Shown here in pieces: positions 41,401 through 42,491 of a stretch of DNA of 42,491 nucleotides (position 1 is its first letter; each line of letters opens with the position of its first letter). The stretch is from NCBI RefSeq assembly GCF_028882255.1, contig NZ_JARBUY010000006.1:1-42491 (forward strand), given 5' to 3'. The notes under the pieces are model-generated. The model saw nothing but the letters and a program-made list of their open reading frames with translations, was not told the DNA's origin and made no database searches. The DNA is from Maribacter polysaccharolyticus (lineage in GTDB: Bacteria; Bacteroidota; Bacteroidia; Flavobacteriales; Flavobacteriaceae). A program made the translations under genes and the position numbers.

Positions 41401-42371
41401 TGGATCATTTTGATGTAGTAATCGTAGGCGGAGGGCCTATAGGCATTGCGTGTGCCTTGGAAGCCAAGAAAAACAAACTGAGTTATGTCATTCTAGAAAA
41501 GGGACCCATTGTAAACTCCCTTTTCAACTACCCCATTAACATGCAGTTCTTCTCCTCTTCAGATTTGCTGGAAATCGACAACATCCCGTTCATTAGTGGC
41601 GAGGCCAAACCCAAAAGAAATGAAGCCCTGGAGTATTATCGCCGTATCGTTACCAGTAATGACCTGAACATCAACCTGTTTGAAAAAGTAGAGGATGTTA
41701 CCAAGACCAATGACGGTTTTGAAGTGGTTACGGAGAAAAACAACTATGGGGCAGCCCATGTAATAATTGCCACCGGTTTTTATGACATTCCGAATCTATT
41801 GGGTGTTCCCGGGGAAGAACTGGACAAGGTGGCACATTATTACAAAGACCCCCATTTCTACGCCAGTCAAAAATTGGTGGTCATCGGGGCAAGTAATTCC
41901 GCAATAGATGCAGCCCTGGAATGTTACCGCAAAGGTGCGGAAGTCACCTTGGTCATTCGGGAGCCGGAAGTTGGACAACGTGTCAAATACTGGGTACGGC
42001 CCGATATCATCAACAGAATCGAAGAAGGAAGCATCAAAGCCTATTTCAATTCGAATGTAAGGGAAATACATCCTGATAAAGTATTGGTGGAGACCCCTGA
42101 CGGCATTATCGAATTGGAAAACGATTTTGTTTTGGCCTTGATCGGATACCAGCCCAATTTCAGTTTTCTTGAGAAAATGGGGATCCAACTGTCTGATGAT
42201 GATAAAAAATTACCCCTATACAATAAGGAAACGATGGAGACCAATGTCAACGGACTTTATCTTGCCGGCGTTATTTGCGGAGGCATGGAAACCCATAAAT
42301 GGTTTATCGAAAACTCCCGGGTACATGCGCCCATGATCATCAAATCGATTTTGGCCAATAAGAAAAAGTAA
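41400..42371 (+). CDS. ypdA: YpdA family (putative bacillithiol disulfide reductase)
   Basis: This 323-residue flavoprotein has an FAD loop, VVIVGGGPIGIACALEAKK (about 6-24), and a second NADPH-type loop, VVIGASNSAIDAALE (about 160-174). It resembles thioredoxin reductase but has no CxxC pair, as in YpdA/Bdr, which reduces oxidised bacillithiol. SDLLEIDNIPF and the C-terminal GVICGGMETHKWFIENSR block support the family. Flavobacteria make bacillithiol; no bsh gene lies in this window. It overlaps rpe by one base. Confidence 0.9.
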   Translation: MDHFDVVIVGGGPIGIACALEAKKNKLSYVILEKGPIVNSLFNYPINMQFFSSSDLLEIDNIPFISGEAKPKRNEALEYYRRIVTSNDLNINLFEKVEDVTKTNDGFEVVTEKNNYGAAHVIIATGFYDIPNLLGVPGEELDKVAHYYKDPHFYASQKLVVIGASNSAIDAALECYRKGAEVTLVIREPEVGQRVKYWVRPDIINRIEEGSIKAYFNSNVREIHPDKVLVETPDGIIELENDFVLALIGYQPNFSFLEKMGIQLSDDDKKLPLYNKETMETNVNGLYLAGVICGGMETHKWFIENSRVHAPMIIKSILANKKK

Positions 42372-42441
42372 AAGTTTTTGACCAAGGACCTTTGCCCGAA
42401 AAGTCATGCATTAAAAAAAGTCAAAAAAAACGGGACTTATT

Positions 42442-42482
42442 AAGGCATTGGCTAGCGCCTTTCCCTACAAGGCTCCGCCTTG
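42442..42482. repeat. Two short inverted repeats at the right edge
   Basis: AAGGC/GCCTT (42442-42446 with 42457-42461, spanning GCTAGC) and CAAGGC/GCCTTG (42468-42473 with 42477-42482). No gene is seen between 42372 and the end of the window. They may form a terminator or the start of a repeat element that continues beyond the window. Confidence 0.3.
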
Positions 42483-42491
42483 AAAGTCAAA

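Noticed and set aside
1-42491. tRNA genes, rRNA genes, CRISPR arrays, insertion sequences
   Set aside because: I saw no cloverleaf consensus, no regularly spaced direct repeats and no transposase in the gaps between genes.

Overview
The window looks like core chromosome of a marine-type member of the Flavobacteriaceae (Bacteroidota). The evidence is type IX secretion (T9SS) parts, a T9SS type B sorting domain, a short primary sigma factor of 287 residues, TAnnTTTG promoter elements in place of TATAAT, A-rich leaders without Shine-Dalgarno sequences, a Na+-pumping NADH:quinone reductase (Nqr), menaquinone methylation, and a TamL-type Omp85 lipoprotein. The genus cannot be fixed from sequence alone. 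I see no tRNA, rRNA, insertion sequence, prophage core, CRISPR array or plasmid gene. Most of the window is housekeeping, and I found no convincing new defence or mobile system.

Layout. 1-4.4 kb, surface and envelope: the C-terminal part of a tail-fibre-like repeat protein, a T9SS type B cargo protein, a Tat-type M15 peptidase, an M48 peptidase and a 55-residue DUF6747 protein with its own promoter and terminator. 4.4-9.1 kb: an exported ankyrin protein (minus strand), then gpmI, a cytosolic BtuF-fold protein, map and a methyltransferase. 9.1-16.7 kb, minus strand: nqrABCDEF, an 118-residue protein usually mislabelled NqrF, and the flavin transferase apbE; a terminator separates nqrF from the last two. 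16.8-19.6 kb: T9SS plug, a DUF3667 membrane protein and apaG. 19.7-24.9 kb: pruA, a possible 43-residue ORF, rsmG (minus), a fatty acid desaturase and an aspartate aminotransferase. 24.9-27.8 kb, minus: trkA-trkH potassium uptake. 28.0-32.9 kb: menG-porT, a SpoU-type RNA methyltransferase (minus) divergent from tamL. 32.9-38.7 kb: fbaA-accD, rpsO, pnp and rpoD. 38.7-42.5 kb: a peroxiredoxin behind a dyad-rich leader, a VF530 protein with trmL, and rpe with ypdA.

How the parts work together. Nqr, ApbE (which attaches its FMN), menG (menaquinone) and Trk (driven by ion gradients) form a respiratory and ion-homeostasis theme. The plug and PorT are parts of the T9SS machine, and the protein at 1082-2254 is a likely client of it. 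gpmI, fbaA and rpe are central carbon enzymes. The peroxiredoxin and YpdA (bacillithiol disulfide reductase) are thiol-redox defence.

The observations most worth checking are: the loss of all four zinc-ribbon cysteines in AccD; a terminator between nqrF and apbE; an unexplained 118-residue gene at the place where a maturation factor might sit; a charged tail on NqrE; two genes (map, tamL) whose promoter position predicts leaderless mRNA; three inverted repeats upstream of the peroxiredoxin; and two small genes too short for ordinary ORF cut-offs.
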